Notes: generated by a model not told the origin, from the sequence alone. Shown: positions 26,437-35,432, numbered from the stretch's first letter. The stretch: 64,000 bases of DNA from Candidatus Woesearchaeota archaeon (GCA_016185705.1 JACPMZ010000009.1:17656-81655), one strand, 5' to 3'. Program-made: numbers and translations.

Positions 26437-26900
26437 TTATCATGGATGATGCGATTAAGCAGCTGGAAACGACTATTGTCGGAGGGTCTCTTGAATCGTT
26501 TGTATTGCCGAATCGTTCAGCTCTTGCAGTCAGTGATGCGCATTTGGCTGGCAGGCAGCTGACTGCAGTGGTGGTGGAGGAAGGTGTTAAGGTTTATCAT
26601 AATTATCTTGGTGGTGTTTCCAAACCTGAGCATATAAGTGTTTATTCTGTTAATGGCTGTTCAGACGCAGATGTCAGGGTTGGCATGGCTGGCGCTGGTG
26701 TTGGTAATCCGTCTGCGCATCCTGTACTGCCTTTATCAGGAGAAGTTGCGCTGGCTATATTGTCGCAGCTCCCTGCTTCGGGCGATGCATCTGCCAGGTA
26801 TGCTCAGCCTCGCAGGTTTACTGATCCGAAGCCGCTATGGATTAGAAAAACATTTGAAGACAAGGCGAAGTATGTTTGCGTGTCGCTGAAATACGATTAA
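26433..26900 (+). CDS. Unknown protein coupled to the GNAT gene
   Basis: This protein of up to 155 residues is not recognised. It has an acidic N-terminus, a central Gly/Ala/Ser-rich stretch (VGMAGAGVGNPSAHPV) and a basic/aromatic end (KPLWIRKTFEDKAKY). There is no signal peptide or membrane helix. The GTG at 26433 overlaps the preceding stop (GTGA), suggesting coupling; an ATG at 26442 is an alternative. One base separates it from the nucleotidyltransferase gene, so the three probably form one transcript. Confidence 0.6.
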   Translation: MIIMDDAIKQLETTIVGGSLESFVLPNRSALAVSDAHLAGRQLTAVVVEEGVKVYHNYLGGVSKPEHISVYSVNGCSDADVRVGMAGAGVGNPSAHPVLPLSGEVALAILSQLPASGDASARYAQPRRFTDPKPLWIRKTFEDKAKYVCVSLKYD

Positions 26901-26901
26901 A

Positions 26902-27663
26902 ATGAGCCGTCCAAAATCTGTTAGGAAAACGCTGTTGAATCGCTTCACTGAGGAGCATCTGCTAAGCGTTGCCAGTTATGCGTGCAGGCTTTCCGAGGGC
27001 AATGTCCTTCTCATTGGCGGCGCTTTGAGCCTGCCCCAGGTTTCCGGCTACCCTAAGCTCAGGCCGCGCAGCGAGGATTTGGATTTTATAGTTAATGATG
27101 AGGGGCTGAATGCACTGTGCTGCTCGAATATTATCTGCGCCAGGGAAGGCAGCATTACAGGAAGCCCTGAGATGGGGGGATACCTTGCCTGGATTAATGA
27201 TGTAACTATGGTGTTTTTCCATGGCGCCATCAGGGGTTATCCTTTGTCAGATGAAATTTTTGGCTCTCCTGTTTTCAGGAAGACCTCAGAGGGCGTTGTC
27301 GCAACTATCAGGAATGAGCTTAACATCGCGTTAAAGATAAGAAGGGGGCTTACAAGAGGCAGTATTTACGGAAAGGATAAGCTGGATTTTGCTTCCGCTG
27401 TTCTTGGTTTGAAGGGAAGCGGCGAAGACTTTGATGCTTCCCTCCTTTCTGATTTCATGAGCCCTGATGTCTGCAATGCGTGTCAGATTGGTGAACCTTA
27501 CGGCTGCATGTCTGCCATGAGTGAAGGCGCTCACAATCTGCGTGCCGGAGATAGAACTGTTTTTTTCTCAAAAGTTAAGGAGTGTGCAGAGCGGCTTGAA
27601 GATGTCTGCCGTTACACTGTTACGCCGCCAGCCCCAGCGATTTTACAACAAGCTCGGGGTTGA
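26902..27663 (+). CDS. Nucleotidyltransferase-fold protein (AbiEii-like)
   Basis: This 253-residue protein has the nucleotidyltransferase signature: VLLIGGALSLPQVSGYPKLR then PRSEDLDFIVNDEG, with the GG...(R)xSxDLDF pattern of AbiEii-type and related enzymes. The remainder is mostly helical. AbiEii proteins are toxins in phage-defence modules, so this three-gene run could be a toxin-antitoxin-like system, but neither neighbour resembles the AbiEi antitoxin. The last 44 bases overlap the 3' end of FtsY on the other strand. Confidence 0.68.
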   Translation: MSRPKSVRKTLLNRFTEEHLLSVASYACRLSEGNVLLIGGALSLPQVSGYPKLRPRSEDLDFIVNDEGLNALCCSNIICAREGSITGSPEMGGYLAWINDVTMVFFHGAIRGYPLSDEIFGSPVFRKTSEGVVATIRNELNIALKIRRGLTRGSIYGKDKLDFASAVLGLKGSGEDFDASLLSDFMSPDVCNACQIGEPYGCMSAMSEGAHNLRAGDRTVFFSKVKECAERLEDVCRYTVTPPAPAILQQARG

Positions 27664-28864
27664 ACGGCGTCAGGTCAGCGTAGTCCTGCCCTGTTCCCAG
27701 GTAGATGATTGGTTTTTTGGTTACGTAGCTTACTGATATTGCTGCTCCGCCTTTCTCGTCAACGTCTGCTTTCGCCAGTATGATTCCATCCACTCCTATT
27801 GCGTTGTTGAATTCAGCTGCCTGGTTTGTGCAGTCGTTGCCTGTTATTGACTCTCCGACGAATATTTTAAGGTCAGGATTGGTAACCCGCGCTATCTTTG
27901 CCAGCTCTGCTATGAGGTTTTTGTTGCTGTGCTGCCTTCCTGCAGTGTCTATCAGCACAACATCAATGTTTTTGGCCTTGGCGTATGACACTGCATCGTA
28001 GGCAACCGCAGCCGGGTCTGCTCCGTAATCGTGCTTGATTACCGGCACTCCGATTTTTTTTGCGTGCAGCTGTATCTGCTGTATTGCCGCTGCCCTGAAG
28101 GTGTCTGCTGCTGCTATTACGCATTCCATGCCGTTGTCTTTGTACAGCTTTGCCAGCTTTGCAATTGTTGTGGTTTTGCCTGAGCCGTTTATTCCTGCAA
28201 AAAGGATGACATACGGCTTCTTTCCGCGGGCGCTCGCAACAAGGTCTATGCCTGCAACCTGGAACAGCCCTTCTATGCTTTCCCTTAAGCTGTTGGTTAC
28301 TGCTTTCTGCACTTTTCCGCGGGGTACAGGCGTATTGACAATCGCATTCTTCAGGTCATCCTTGATTTTGTCTATTACTTCCAGCGCTACGTTGTTTTCA
28401 AGCAGGACAATCTCCATTTCCTCAAATAATTCATCAAATCTTTTCTCAGATATGGTGGTTGTTGTGACTATTCCGCGCAGCTTTCCGATTACGCCTTCTT
28501 CTGTCTTGAAGGCTGTGGTAACCCTGCTTATGATGCCCCCTTTTCTTTTGTCCTTTTCGCTTTTCTGCAGCTCTGTTTCCTTTTGTTTGAGCTCTTTTCT
28601 GATTTCTTCCATTGCTGAGTCAAGGTGCTGCATGTCCTTGTTGTCGCGGACTACTTTGATGTCCTTGGTCATTTCTCCTACTGCTTCATCTGCCTTTTTT
28701 TCATCCTCCAGATCCTGCGCAGTCGGCTTTTTCTTTTCTTCTGTCTTTTTCTTTATGGTTTCTTTTGCAAGCTGCTTCCTTACTTCTTTTTCCAGCTCAA
28801 GCTCTGCCTGCTTGGAGAATTTGTCAACCACTGTTTTTAGCTTTTTCTTCAGAAAATTAAACAT
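27620..28864 (-). CDS. ftsY: Signal recognition particle receptor FtsY
   Basis: This GTPase is the membrane receptor for SRP. The 414-residue protein has a Lys/Glu-rich N-terminal A-like region (residues 1-110), a helical N domain, and the G domain with FAGINGSGKTTTIAKLAKLY (G1), AADTFRAAAIQQ, VVLIDTAGRQHSNKNLIAEL, ILAKADVDEKGGAAISV and YLGTGQDYADLTPF near the end. It overlaps prefoldin alpha by eight bases, a standard archaeal arrangement. The 3' end overlaps the convergent nucleotidyltransferase. Confidence 0.97.
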   Translation of the reverse strand: MFNFLKKKLKTVVDKFSKQAELELEKEVRKQLAKETIKKKTEEKKKPTAQDLEDEKKADEAVGEMTKDIKVVRDNKDMQHLDSAMEEIRKELKQKETELQKSEKDKRKGGIISRVTTAFKTEEGVIGKLRGIVTTTTISEKRFDELFEEMEIVLLENNVALEVIDKIKDDLKNAIVNTPVPRGKVQKAVTNSLRESIEGLFQVAGIDLVASARGKKPYVILFAGINGSGKTTTIAKLAKLYKDNGMECVIAAADTFRAAAIQQIQLHAKKIGVPVIKHDYGADPAAVAYDAVSYAKAKNIDVVLIDTAGRQHSNKNLIAELAKIARVTNPDLKIFVGESITGNDCTNQAAEFNNAIGVDGIILAKADVDEKGGAAISVSYVTKKPIIYLGTGQDYADLTPFNPELVVKSLGLAA

Positions 28865-29264
28865 TTTGTACCATGCTGCTTAACTCCAGCTCAAGTTTTT
28901 TCATCATTTCTTCGCCCCTTTCAGCCTGTTTGCGCATCCGGGCTGCGTACTGGCTCAGCTCCAGTTTTCTTTCCTGCAGCATTCTCCTGACCTCCTCAGC
29001 GCTTTTCCGCACGCACACGCCAGCGCCAACATTGACCACGAGATGCCTTTCATCTTTCAGCTGCGCCTTTAAAAATATTCCTTCGCTGATGGGGCTTAGC
29101 ATTTCTGCGCTCTTTCTTCCTTTCAGGTCTGCTATGCTGTCAATGTTTGCTTCCAGTTCCTTGCCCTTCCTCTCAACAGCTTCAAGCTGCTGCTGAATCT
29201 CTCTGACATTCTGGGCAGTCATCTGGAGCTGCAGGTATTTTTGCTTTATTTCTTCTTCTCCCAT
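28857..29264 (-). CDS. pfdA: Prefoldin subunit alpha
   Basis: This 135-residue subunit of the hexameric chaperone has two coiled-coil arms (QLQMTAQNVREIQQQLEAVE and ERKLELSQYAARMRKQAERG). They flank a beta-hairpin region with MLSPISEGIFLKAQL and VNVGAGVCVRKSAEEV, the alpha-type pattern. It overlaps the FtsY start by eight bases, as in many archaea. Confidence 0.93.
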   Translation of the reverse strand: MGEEEIKQKYLQLQMTAQNVREIQQQLEAVERKGKELEANIDSIADLKGRKSAEMLSPISEGIFLKAQLKDERHLVVNVGAGVCVRKSAEEVRRMLQERKLELSQYAARMRKQAERGEEMMKKLELELSSMVQNV

Positions 29265-29317
29265 AACTTCTTAGAAGTCCACAGCGGTTTAAAAAGGTTT
29301 GCGCCTTGTCGTAATTT

Positions 29318-29635
29318 TCAGTCTGCGGGCGGCAGCTTTTTGGCTTTTGATGGCTGCACTTCTGGAAGGTTCAACAAGGCAGGAACACGGGCTGAACTCT
29401 TAGTAGATGTTATCATGATGCTCATAACATCTATTTCATAAGTTAAAACGAAAGATTTATCGATGTGAACTCTTCTTGAGCCTTTCATATCTCCTCTTAG
29501 CGGCTTAAAATGGTGCGGATTTTCCCGAATTTGTTCAACTTTCTTATTGATAATCTCCAGTTGTTTCTTATCTTTCTTTGCTAACTTACCAAATTTCTTG
29601 TCCAGCTCACCAGAAATATCTAAATCATAAGTCAT
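29318..29635 (-). pseudogene. RelE-type toxin with frameshifted C-terminus
   Basis: Residues 1-70 are RelE-like (LAKKDKKQLEIINKKVEQIR, FKPLRGDMKGSRRVHIDKSF, VLTYEID). After YEID the frame runs into unrelated sequence for about 35 residues, ending in a dispersed repeat. The expected ending is present in another frame at 29400-29420 (EHHDNIY then TAA), closely matching DHHDNIYKI in the RelE copy at 35433. A small deletion just after YEID would explain this. The toxin is therefore probably inactive. The antitoxin gene directly upstream looks intact. Confidence 0.75.
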
Positions 29636-29857
29636 TTACAATCCATACCTGTCAGTGAAGCTTTTTATTCTAATAAACTTCCCTTTCCTTATTCTTTCTA
29701 ATTTTTCCAAGTACTCCTGTTTGGCTTCGGCTTTTTCTTCAAGCATAGATTCCATAAACATTTCCACTTGTTTACTCATGCTAACACCATGTCCTTTACA
29801 AAAATCGGAAAATTTCTTATATACTTCTTCTTGCACATTAAATGTTTTTAAAGCCAT
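29636..29857 (-). CDS. Antitoxin-like protein paired with the RelE copy
   Basis: This 73-residue protein has an N-terminal FNVQEEVYKKFSDFCKGHGV and SMSKQVEMFMESMLEE, a ribbon-helix-helix-like start, followed by a Lys/Glu-rich tail (EYLEKLERIRKGKFIRIKSF) of the kind that neutralises RelE toxins. Its stop directly abuts the toxin start. A tail of the same type (KKIERLERKGTFRKFKN-like) is found in the antitoxin at 35698, so the two pairs are related. Confidence 0.75.
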   Translation of the reverse strand: MALKTFNVQEEVYKKFSDFCKGHGVSMSKQVEMFMESMLEEKAEAKQEYLEKLERIRKGKFIRIKSFTDRYGL

Positions 29858-29965
29858 AGTCTCGCCTTGTTATTTAATATTAAATAAGATTATTTAACGC
29901 TATTTAAATCTTTCGTTCTATCGGCGCTGAAAAGTCCATGCGCTCCTGTTGTTTTGCCGGCTTTG

Positions 29966-30013
29966 CTTCCTGCTTTTTCCCTCCCTTGCTGTTTAAGGGG
30001 GAAAAAGCAGAAG
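29966..30013. terminator. Pyrimidine/purine hairpin downstream of PRPP synthetase
   Basis: CTTCCTGCTTTTTCCCTCCC pairs with GGGGGAAAAAGCAGAAG around a TTGCTGTTTAA loop. It lies about 135 bases after the PRPP synthetase stop and belongs to the dispersed hairpin family. Beyond it, 30060-30148 includes a GTTCAGTCTGCGG motif shared with the repeats at 54.8 and 57.6 kb; no gene is seen. Confidence 0.55.
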
Positions 30014-30148
30014 AGCGGCGAGGCAGCTGCGGGCATGCCGCTAACTTTTCAATGTCACCGTTCTATCAGTATTGTTCAGTCTGCGGCTGGTTTTCATAGC
30101 ATTGCTAACTGGAGCAGGTTTGCAGGTTATGCTTTGGGTAATCATGGG

Positions 30149-31102
30149 TCACTGCCCGTTGCCTGGCCTGAAGGGATGCAGGGATATGCCGCCTGCCAAT
30201 CTTTCAATGACGTTGCTTATTATCTCTGATGTTCCGAGCACTTTGACTTTGGCAAACATTTTTTCTTTGGGTATCTGTATTGTGTCTGTGAATACGAACT
30301 CTTCAACTTCCTTCAGCGCTTTCAGGTTTTCGGTTGCAGGCTCTGTCAGGAGGGCGTGCGTTGCCACCACCCATATCTTCTTGGCTTTGTGGTTCTTGAC
30401 TGCTTTCACTGCTTCAACCATGCTGCTTCCTGTGTCTATGAAGTCGTCGAATATTATCGCGTTTCGTCCGTCCACTCTTCCGACTACGTTCATGGCTGTT
30501 GCCCTGCTGAAGTCTTCCCTGTATTTGTCTATTATTGCGATTGCATTTGCCTGCATTGCATTGGCAAGGTCTCTTGCGCGCTTTACGCCTCCGGCGTCAG
30601 GGGCGACAACTACAGTGTTTTGCAGGTTCTTGCTCTTGAAGTAGGCCGCAATCATGTTGACGGATGTCAGGTTCTCTACAGGTATGTCAAAGAATCCCTC
30701 AATTTGGGGAGCGTGCAGGTCAAACGTCACCACTCTGCCGACTTTAACCATTTCCAGCATGCTTGCAACCAGCTTTGATGAGATTGGCTCCCGGCCGCTT
30801 TTTTTCTTGTCCTGCTTGGAGTAGCCGAAGTACGGCATCACTACAGTTATGAATCCTGCGGATGCCCTCTGAAGCGCATCAATGAGGATTAGAAGCTCCA
30901 TGAGATTGTCATTCACCGGAGGGCAGGTGCTCTGTATTACAAAGATGTCGAATTTCCTCACCGACTCGTTGATCTGCACCCTTACTTCCCCGTTTGGGAA
31001 ACGCCCGATGTCAGCGTCAACGAGCTTTAAGCCGAGATGGTTCGCAACTTCTTCTGCAAGCTGCCTGCTGGCTGTGCCTGCTATTAGTTTCACGTCTTTC
31101 AT
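30149..31102 (-). CDS. prs: Ribose-phosphate pyrophosphokinase (PRPP synthetase)
   Basis: This enzyme makes PRPP from ribose 5-phosphate and ATP for nucleotide and cofactor synthesis. The 317-residue protein shows VDADIGRFPNGEVRVQINES, VMPYFGYSKQDKKKSGREPI (ATP loop), TFDLHAPQIEGFFDIPVENL (metal site), VVVAPDAGGVKRARDLA and the PRPP motif AIIFDDFIDTGSSMVEAV. Length is normal and it is monocistronic. Confidence 0.97.
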   Translation of the reverse strand: MKDVKLIAGTASRQLAEEVANHLGLKLVDADIGRFPNGEVRVQINESVRKFDIFVIQSTCPPVNDNLMELLILIDALQRASAGFITVVMPYFGYSKQDKKKSGREPISSKLVASMLEMVKVGRVVTFDLHAPQIEGFFDIPVENLTSVNMIAAYFKSKNLQNTVVVAPDAGGVKRARDLANAMQANAIAIIDKYREDFSRATAMNVVGRVDGRNAIIFDDFIDTGSSMVEAVKAVKNHKAKKIWVVATHALLTEPATENLKALKEVEEFVFTDTIQIPKEKMFAKVKVLGTSEIISNVIERLAGGISLHPFRPGNGQ

Positions 31103-31328
31103 TCAGAACACTGAAAAAGAATATTGGCTGCTACTATTTAAAGTTAGTGCAAGCTCCGGCTTTGAAGCGGTTAGAATTCTTTTTAGCTGCTGTCTGGAAG
31201 TTTCGCGGTTGGTGCTTTCAGGATAACAGAAAATCCTGTGCAGCAAGTTTTTATACTCTGCCGCCTTCCCGGCTTCAACACATGCAAAGTGCTTTTTTGT
31301 GATTTTGTAGGCTGTGTGGGCGGTGAGC

Positions 31329-32867
31329 ATGAAAATGTCTGGTGCAGTCTTTGGAGGAAAATCTGGTAAGCCCTTGGTTGTAGTATTTGACGATGCTGAC
31401 GTTGTTCTGGAAGCTTTTAAAGGTGAGGTTCAAAAGATTGACCCTGAAGCTAAGTTTGATTTTTTTCTGAGTAATAACCCTGATGAAGTTTTTAAAGCAG
31501 CAAAAAAACTATCAGCGCGGCTGGCTATTTTGGACTTCGCCATTGCTGATCCGCAAAGTAAACCTTATGCGTTTAAAAACGGCCTGGCGCTTGCGGAAGC
31601 CATTAAGGATTTTCGCGGAAAGGGCATTGATGTTGTAATGATGAGTTCTCATGAGGTTTCAGGCGCTAACATATCGCAGCTGGTAACAAACCACCCATTT
31701 CTGAGCGGCAGCTATGACAAAGCTAAGCTCTATGATGAGCTTCCTGATATATTGAACTGTGTTTTGGGTAAGAGCCAGCCCTATCCGCGTCTTGTAGTGG
31801 TGGAAGGCCCTGCTGGTGCTGGGAAAACTACTTTGTCTGATATCAGGAAGCTTGTGAGTCGTCTTGAAGTGCTTTTCTCTGCAACCACGCGGCCGCCACG
31901 TGAGGGAGAACTGGGACAGGGCCTGGGAAAAAAGGGCCTAAGGGATAATGACCATTACTTCTTGTCGCAGGAAGAATTTGATGCTTGGAGGAATTCTGCC
32001 CGCAGGCCATTTGTCTATCGCGATGAGAATGAAAATTGGGTTTATGGGCATGATTTGTCAAGCATTGATGATGCGCTTGAATCCGGATCCAGTGCGCTCA
32101 TGGCAACAAGGCACCTTTCATTGGTGGACGAAGTGATGCGCCAATACAGGGAGCAGTGTCTTGTTGTTTATTTGGCTTCTGATCCTGCCGATGTAAAGAA
32201 GGGGCTTGAGCAGCATCGTGGCAGTTCCCATGGCCTGTTAACAAATGGTGAGTTGGGCCAATACGTGAAACGCGCGCATCTTATCCTTAACACAAACCCC
32301 TTGCACAAGTCGTTGCCCAACAATTTTAATAGGACAAGGGCGTCGGTGGAGATACAAGACAGGATTGTGGCTGCCATTGATTTTGCGGTAATGCATTATC
32401 CGTATGGCGAACCAATGCATGGTTTGAATCAGTTTTACGTGGAAAAATTGAGTGGCGCTCTTGCCGGGGTCTTAAAAAAAGGCGCTGTTATAACCATTCC
32501 CGGAGATTTAGTTCGCGATTATTGCGAAGGTCTTGAGGGTATTTCGAATCTCGCTCAGGAACATATTCGTGAGCTTTCGCAGATTCTTGTCACAGATGTC
32601 AGTGATGCCGGGGGGGTGATTACAGCAACACTTGCGCCAAATGCGGCTGCTGACTCAGGCACCTACACAACATCGATTATGCAAAAAAATGCTTTGACTG
32701 GGCTCATTGCCTTTTATCTGGATAGGAAAGGATTTAGTCCTGTTAAGCTTAATCTTTTTGACCCTTACAGGGTGGGGGCAGGTGTTAGTATTCCAAAGGC
32801 GGTGTATCAGCTGAGTGACATGAATGTGGGGCAAGGGCCGTTTGCCCTTGAGCTTCTCATAGGCTAA
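31329..32867 (+). CDS. Receiver-like domain fused to a guanylate kinase-like domain
   Basis: This protein has about 512 residues. Residues 10-135 resemble a CheY-type receiver (LVVVFDDADVVLEAFKGEV, AILDFAIAD with the candidate phospho-Asp, VVMMSSHEVSG). Residues 150-330 resemble guanylate kinase: P-loop VVVEGPAGAGKTTLSDI, then LFSATTRPPREGE, DNDHYFLSQEEFDAW, and a WVYGHDLSSIDDALESGSS segment. Residues about 355-512 are unrecognised. This architecture is unknown to me. The ATG at 31329 is preferred over an in-frame GTG at 31314; neither has a clear Shine-Dalgarno. It ends by overlapping the next gene by four bases. Confidence 0.65.
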   Translation: MKMSGAVFGGKSGKPLVVVFDDADVVLEAFKGEVQKIDPEAKFDFFLSNNPDEVFKAAKKLSARLAILDFAIADPQSKPYAFKNGLALAEAIKDFRGKGIDVVMMSSHEVSGANISQLVTNHPFLSGSYDKAKLYDELPDILNCVLGKSQPYPRLVVVEGPAGAGKTTLSDIRKLVSRLEVLFSATTRPPREGELGQGLGKKGLRDNDHYFLSQEEFDAWRNSARRPFVYRDENENWVYGHDLSSIDDALESGSSALMATRHLSLVDEVMRQYREQCLVVYLASDPADVKKGLEQHRGSSHGLLTNGELGQYVKRAHLILNTNPLHKSLPNNFNRTRASVEIQDRIVAAIDFAVMHYPYGEPMHGLNQFYVEKLSGALAGVLKKGAVITIPGDLVRDYCEGLEGISNLAQEHIRELSQILVTDVSDAGGVITATLAPNAAADSGTYTTSIMQKNALTGLIAFYLDRKGFSPVKLNLFDPYRVGAGVSIPKAVYQLSDMNVGQGPFALELLIG

Positions 32868-33835
32868 GCGGGGCTGCCTGCATCATGCGGGTATTTTATT
32901 GCCATCAGCGCTTCTATGAGGTCAAGCGTCATTTCAAGCATCTGATATGCGGTAGCAGCTATTATGAATTCAGCAGGCAGAGTTGACTTTGGAAGGCGCC
33001 TCAGCAGATTCCCTGCTTTGTATCTGTTTATGTTTAGCGTTTTTATTTTTTCATTGCTGTACTTGTAGTAAAGGCGGGAATACTCGGTGAGGCTGGCTGC
33101 AACTGTCTGCAGAATCACCATTACGCCGCTGTTCATGCGCTTTCCATGCGCCAATGCCTCCTCTGCTATGAATGTGATTGTGTCTGATACCCGGTCAAGG
33201 ATTGTTAGTATGTAATATGTGTATGCAGTCTTTTCAGGTTCAGGGCAGCCTTCCAGGTTTAGTAGCCGCAGGCAATAGCTGATATATCTGGTAAGGGTAT
33301 CGTGCCTTCCACGCGTATTTTCAACAAGCGGCCAGTTCTGGTTTTTTATCCCTTCAACGCAGTCTTTCAGGTTATCATTCAGAATCAGAAATATCCTTTG
33401 CAGCAGCTGGGAAAAATCCTTCATGGAGCCAATTTGCAGGTTTTTGAGAACGCACAATTTTTCCCTGTCCTGCATTATCTCAAATCCGATGAGCCTGTTT
33501 ACTTCCTCACGTATAATGCTGGAAACCCTGACTTCTTTGCCTATCCGGGGATAGCTGGCCATCGGGGAATTGAAGCTCAGGGCAATGGTGTCAAACCCCG
33601 CCCGGTAAAGGCCGCGGATTACAAAAATTATGGAAGTTCTGTCCAGACCGGAAATATCAACGTTCGCTTCTCTTGGCTGTTTCTCCATGGCAGCGTCTGC
33701 GTTTATTATCAGGGACTTCTTCTGTTCCAGAACATCCAGATAGCTTCCTTTGACGACGTTGTTTGTTCTCGCCCATTTGCTTGGCAGCGAAATTATCAGC
33801 GAAGAGGGGCCGTGCTTGACTACTTTTCTCTGCAT
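32864..33835 (-). CDS. AbrB-like/PhoU-domain regulator
   Basis: This 323-residue protein has an N-terminal SpoVT-AbrB-type DNA-binding domain (RKVVKHGPSSLIISLPSKWA, GSYLDVLEQKKSLII). Long helices follow that resemble PhoU (LLQRIFLILNDNLKDCVEGI, TYYILTILDRVSDTITFIAE). Such fusions are common in archaea and probably regulate phosphate uptake genes, but no phosphate transporter is in the window. The ATG at 33833-33835 is chosen because a GGTGG Shine-Dalgarno precedes it and it starts the AbrB fold; an in-frame upstream ATG adds 30 unlikely residues. Confidence 0.82.
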   Translation of the reverse strand: MQRKVVKHGPSSLIISLPSKWARTNNVVKGSYLDVLEQKKSLIINADAAMEKQPREANVDISGLDRTSIIFVIRGLYRAGFDTIALSFNSPMASYPRIGKEVRVSSIIREEVNRLIGFEIMQDREKLCVLKNLQIGSMKDFSQLLQRIFLILNDNLKDCVEGIKNQNWPLVENTRGRHDTLTRYISYCLRLLNLEGCPEPEKTAYTYYILTILDRVSDTITFIAEEALAHGKRMNSGVMVILQTVAASLTEYSRLYYKYSNEKIKTLNINRYKAGNLLRRLPKSTLPAEFIIAATAYQMLEMTLDLIEALMAIKYPHDAGSPA

Positions 33836-33996
33836 TATACCACCTTTTCTGCAACAAAACATGCCCAGATATTTAAATTTTATCATATTTATATAAAGAA
33901 ATATGCATGTATGAAAAATATGCATAAAGCAATGATTAAGTAGATATATTTAGCAGTATTCCCGGTTCTTAGTTCAGCAAAACGGGGTGATGCGGT

Positions 33997-34110
33997 TTGG
34001 GAGCTGTGAGTGAAACACTGAGGGAGGACGCATTTTCCGAACTTTTGGAAATGCAGGAAATCCGGCCTGTCCGCTATGAGGACATATTGAGGGCGCTTCT
34101 CACAGAATAA
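33997..34110 (+). CDS. Candidate 37-residue small protein
   Basis: A short frame from TTG 33997 encodes GAVSETLREDAFSELLEMQE followed by IRPVRYEDILRALLTE and TAA. GGGGTGATG just upstream could serve as a Shine-Dalgarno, and an AT-rich TATA-like GATATATTTAG lies at about 33942-33952. A GTG at 34006 is an alternative start. The sequence is well-behaved amphipathic helix but unrecognised. It precedes the DUF5667 gene by about 100 bases. Confidence 0.35.
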   Translation: MGAVSETLREDAFSELLEMQEIRPVRYEDILRALLTE

Positions 34111-34207
34111 ATCTGGAGAAGTGCTTTCTTTGATTTTTGGCATTCGGCAGGATAAGTTTTCATCGCCAGCTGGTCGGACAGAACGTCAGCAGTTGTGGTG
34201 CTTGAAA

Positions 34208-35263
34208 ATGAAAAACAAGGCAAAGTTTGCGGCAGTAATGGTTGCGGTTTTGGCAGGGGTTATACTATTCTCTCAGCCGGTTTTTGCATACATTGAGGGA
34301 AACACCATAGTCACAGAGGATGCAAAAATAAAGGCAGGAATTACGCCCGGTTCAGTCTTTTACGGGCTGGATAAGGCGCTTGACCGCGTTTCGCTTGCTC
34401 TCACGTTCGGAAGTTCTGCCAGGGCAAAAACAGGCCTGACAATCGCGAGGGAGCGGCTTATGGAAGTCAAGGTGATGGTGGAAGCCAATGATACGGTAGC
34501 TGCCGGGGAAGCGCAGCGTGGGCACGCCAGAGCTTTGGCTTCTGTGAGTGCTTCCCTAGATAAGCTAAAGGGTTCTGAGCTAAACACAAAACGTGAGGAT
34601 GTAATAAGCTTGGAGAAGGGCATGCTGGAGCACGAGAGCGAAATAATCGCAGTCAATAAATGGAGCAAATCTGATGCCGATGCAGGGCAGATAACGTTTA
34701 TGCTTGACGCTATGCAAAACAGCATGGCAGATGTCAGAATTCAATTATTTGAGAGAAAAAGGGAGATAGCGCTTGAGCAGATTGCTGCAGGTAAAATCCA
34801 AAGCGAAACTGAAACCGAAATAATTGTCCGTGAGGAGGGCTTGATTGACTTGAGAAAACAATCGGCTGCTGAGGAAATGAAAGCAGCCCACGGCCTGGTG
34901 GCGTACGTCAAAGGTGATATTGATGCCCGCCTCAAGGCAGCCCGGAGTGCAGGGCAGGTTCCCCGGGAAGATGTATCTGCCGCAGCAGCAGCAGCGCAGA
35001 TATTGCTTCAGGCAGACCTGAAGCTTGGTGCTGCCAGCGAGGCGTTTGCAGATTCTGAATTTGAGCAGGCATTTGAGCTTGCGCACAATGCGCGCAGACT
35101 TGGCGAAACTGCGCAGTCATTATTTGCTGAGGAGCTGGAGGCAGAGGCAGCCGTTGGTGCTGAAGCCAAAGCTGACAATGCAGGGGCTGGTGTAAGCGCA
35201 AAAGCCGGCGAATCTTTATCGGTGTCAGTGGGTGCAGGCGTTGATGTTTCGGTAAACGAATGA
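34208..35263 (+). CDS. Secreted DUF5667-domain protein
   Basis: This protein of about 351 residues has a signal peptide (MKNKAKFAAVMVAVLAGVIL to PVFA) and then a DUF5667-like region: ITPGSVFYGLDKALDRVSLA, LTFGSSARAKTGLTIARERL, with long Ala/Glu-rich helices to residue 315. The C-terminal 40 residues are low-complexity Ala/Gly/Val. Such proteins are exported and of unknown function. The ATG at 34208 is chosen because it begins the signal peptide; an in-frame ATG at 34121 adds a non-signal stretch. Confidence 0.75.
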   Translation: MKNKAKFAAVMVAVLAGVILFSQPVFAYIEGNTIVTEDAKIKAGITPGSVFYGLDKALDRVSLALTFGSSARAKTGLTIARERLMEVKVMVEANDTVAAGEAQRGHARALASVSASLDKLKGSELNTKREDVISLEKGMLEHESEIIAVNKWSKSDADAGQITFMLDAMQNSMADVRIQLFERKREIALEQIAAGKIQSETETEIIVREEGLIDLRKQSAAEEMKAAHGLVAYVKGDIDARLKAARSAGQVPREDVSAAAAAAQILLQADLKLGAASEAFADSEFEQAFELAHNARRLGETAQSLFAEELEAEAAVGAEAKADNAGAGVSAKAGESLSVSVGAGVDVSVNE

Positions 35264-35328
35264 TGCTCTTTTCTTGGCTTTTTTTATAAACTGTCAAGAT
35301 ATCCGTGCATTAATTGTTTGTGATTGAG

Positions 35329-35341
35329 ACGCCGGGACTGG
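35329..35341 (+). repeat. att-like repeat a1 (tRNA-Ser 3'-end copy)
   Basis: ACGCCGGGACTGG matches the first 13 of the 16 bases that form the tRNA-Ser(UGA) gene end at 52564-52579 (plus-strand reading). Here it also forms a GACGCC...GGCGTC palindrome. It lies between the DUF5667 gene and the RelE pair. The 35264-35432 gap holds no gene that I can support. Confidence 0.75.
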
Positions 35342-35432
35342 CGTCTGGTTGCAAACCACACGCCGTCAGGCTTTGCCCGCCTCTTTGACATGCATTGCAG
35401 GAGGTGAGATATGGAGTGTTATCTAATAAAAC

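Noticed and set aside
28035-28883. 282-codon plus-strand frame over FtsY
   Set aside because: Ser/Phe/Leu-rich antisense translation of the Lys/Glu-rich FtsY N-terminus; no domain.
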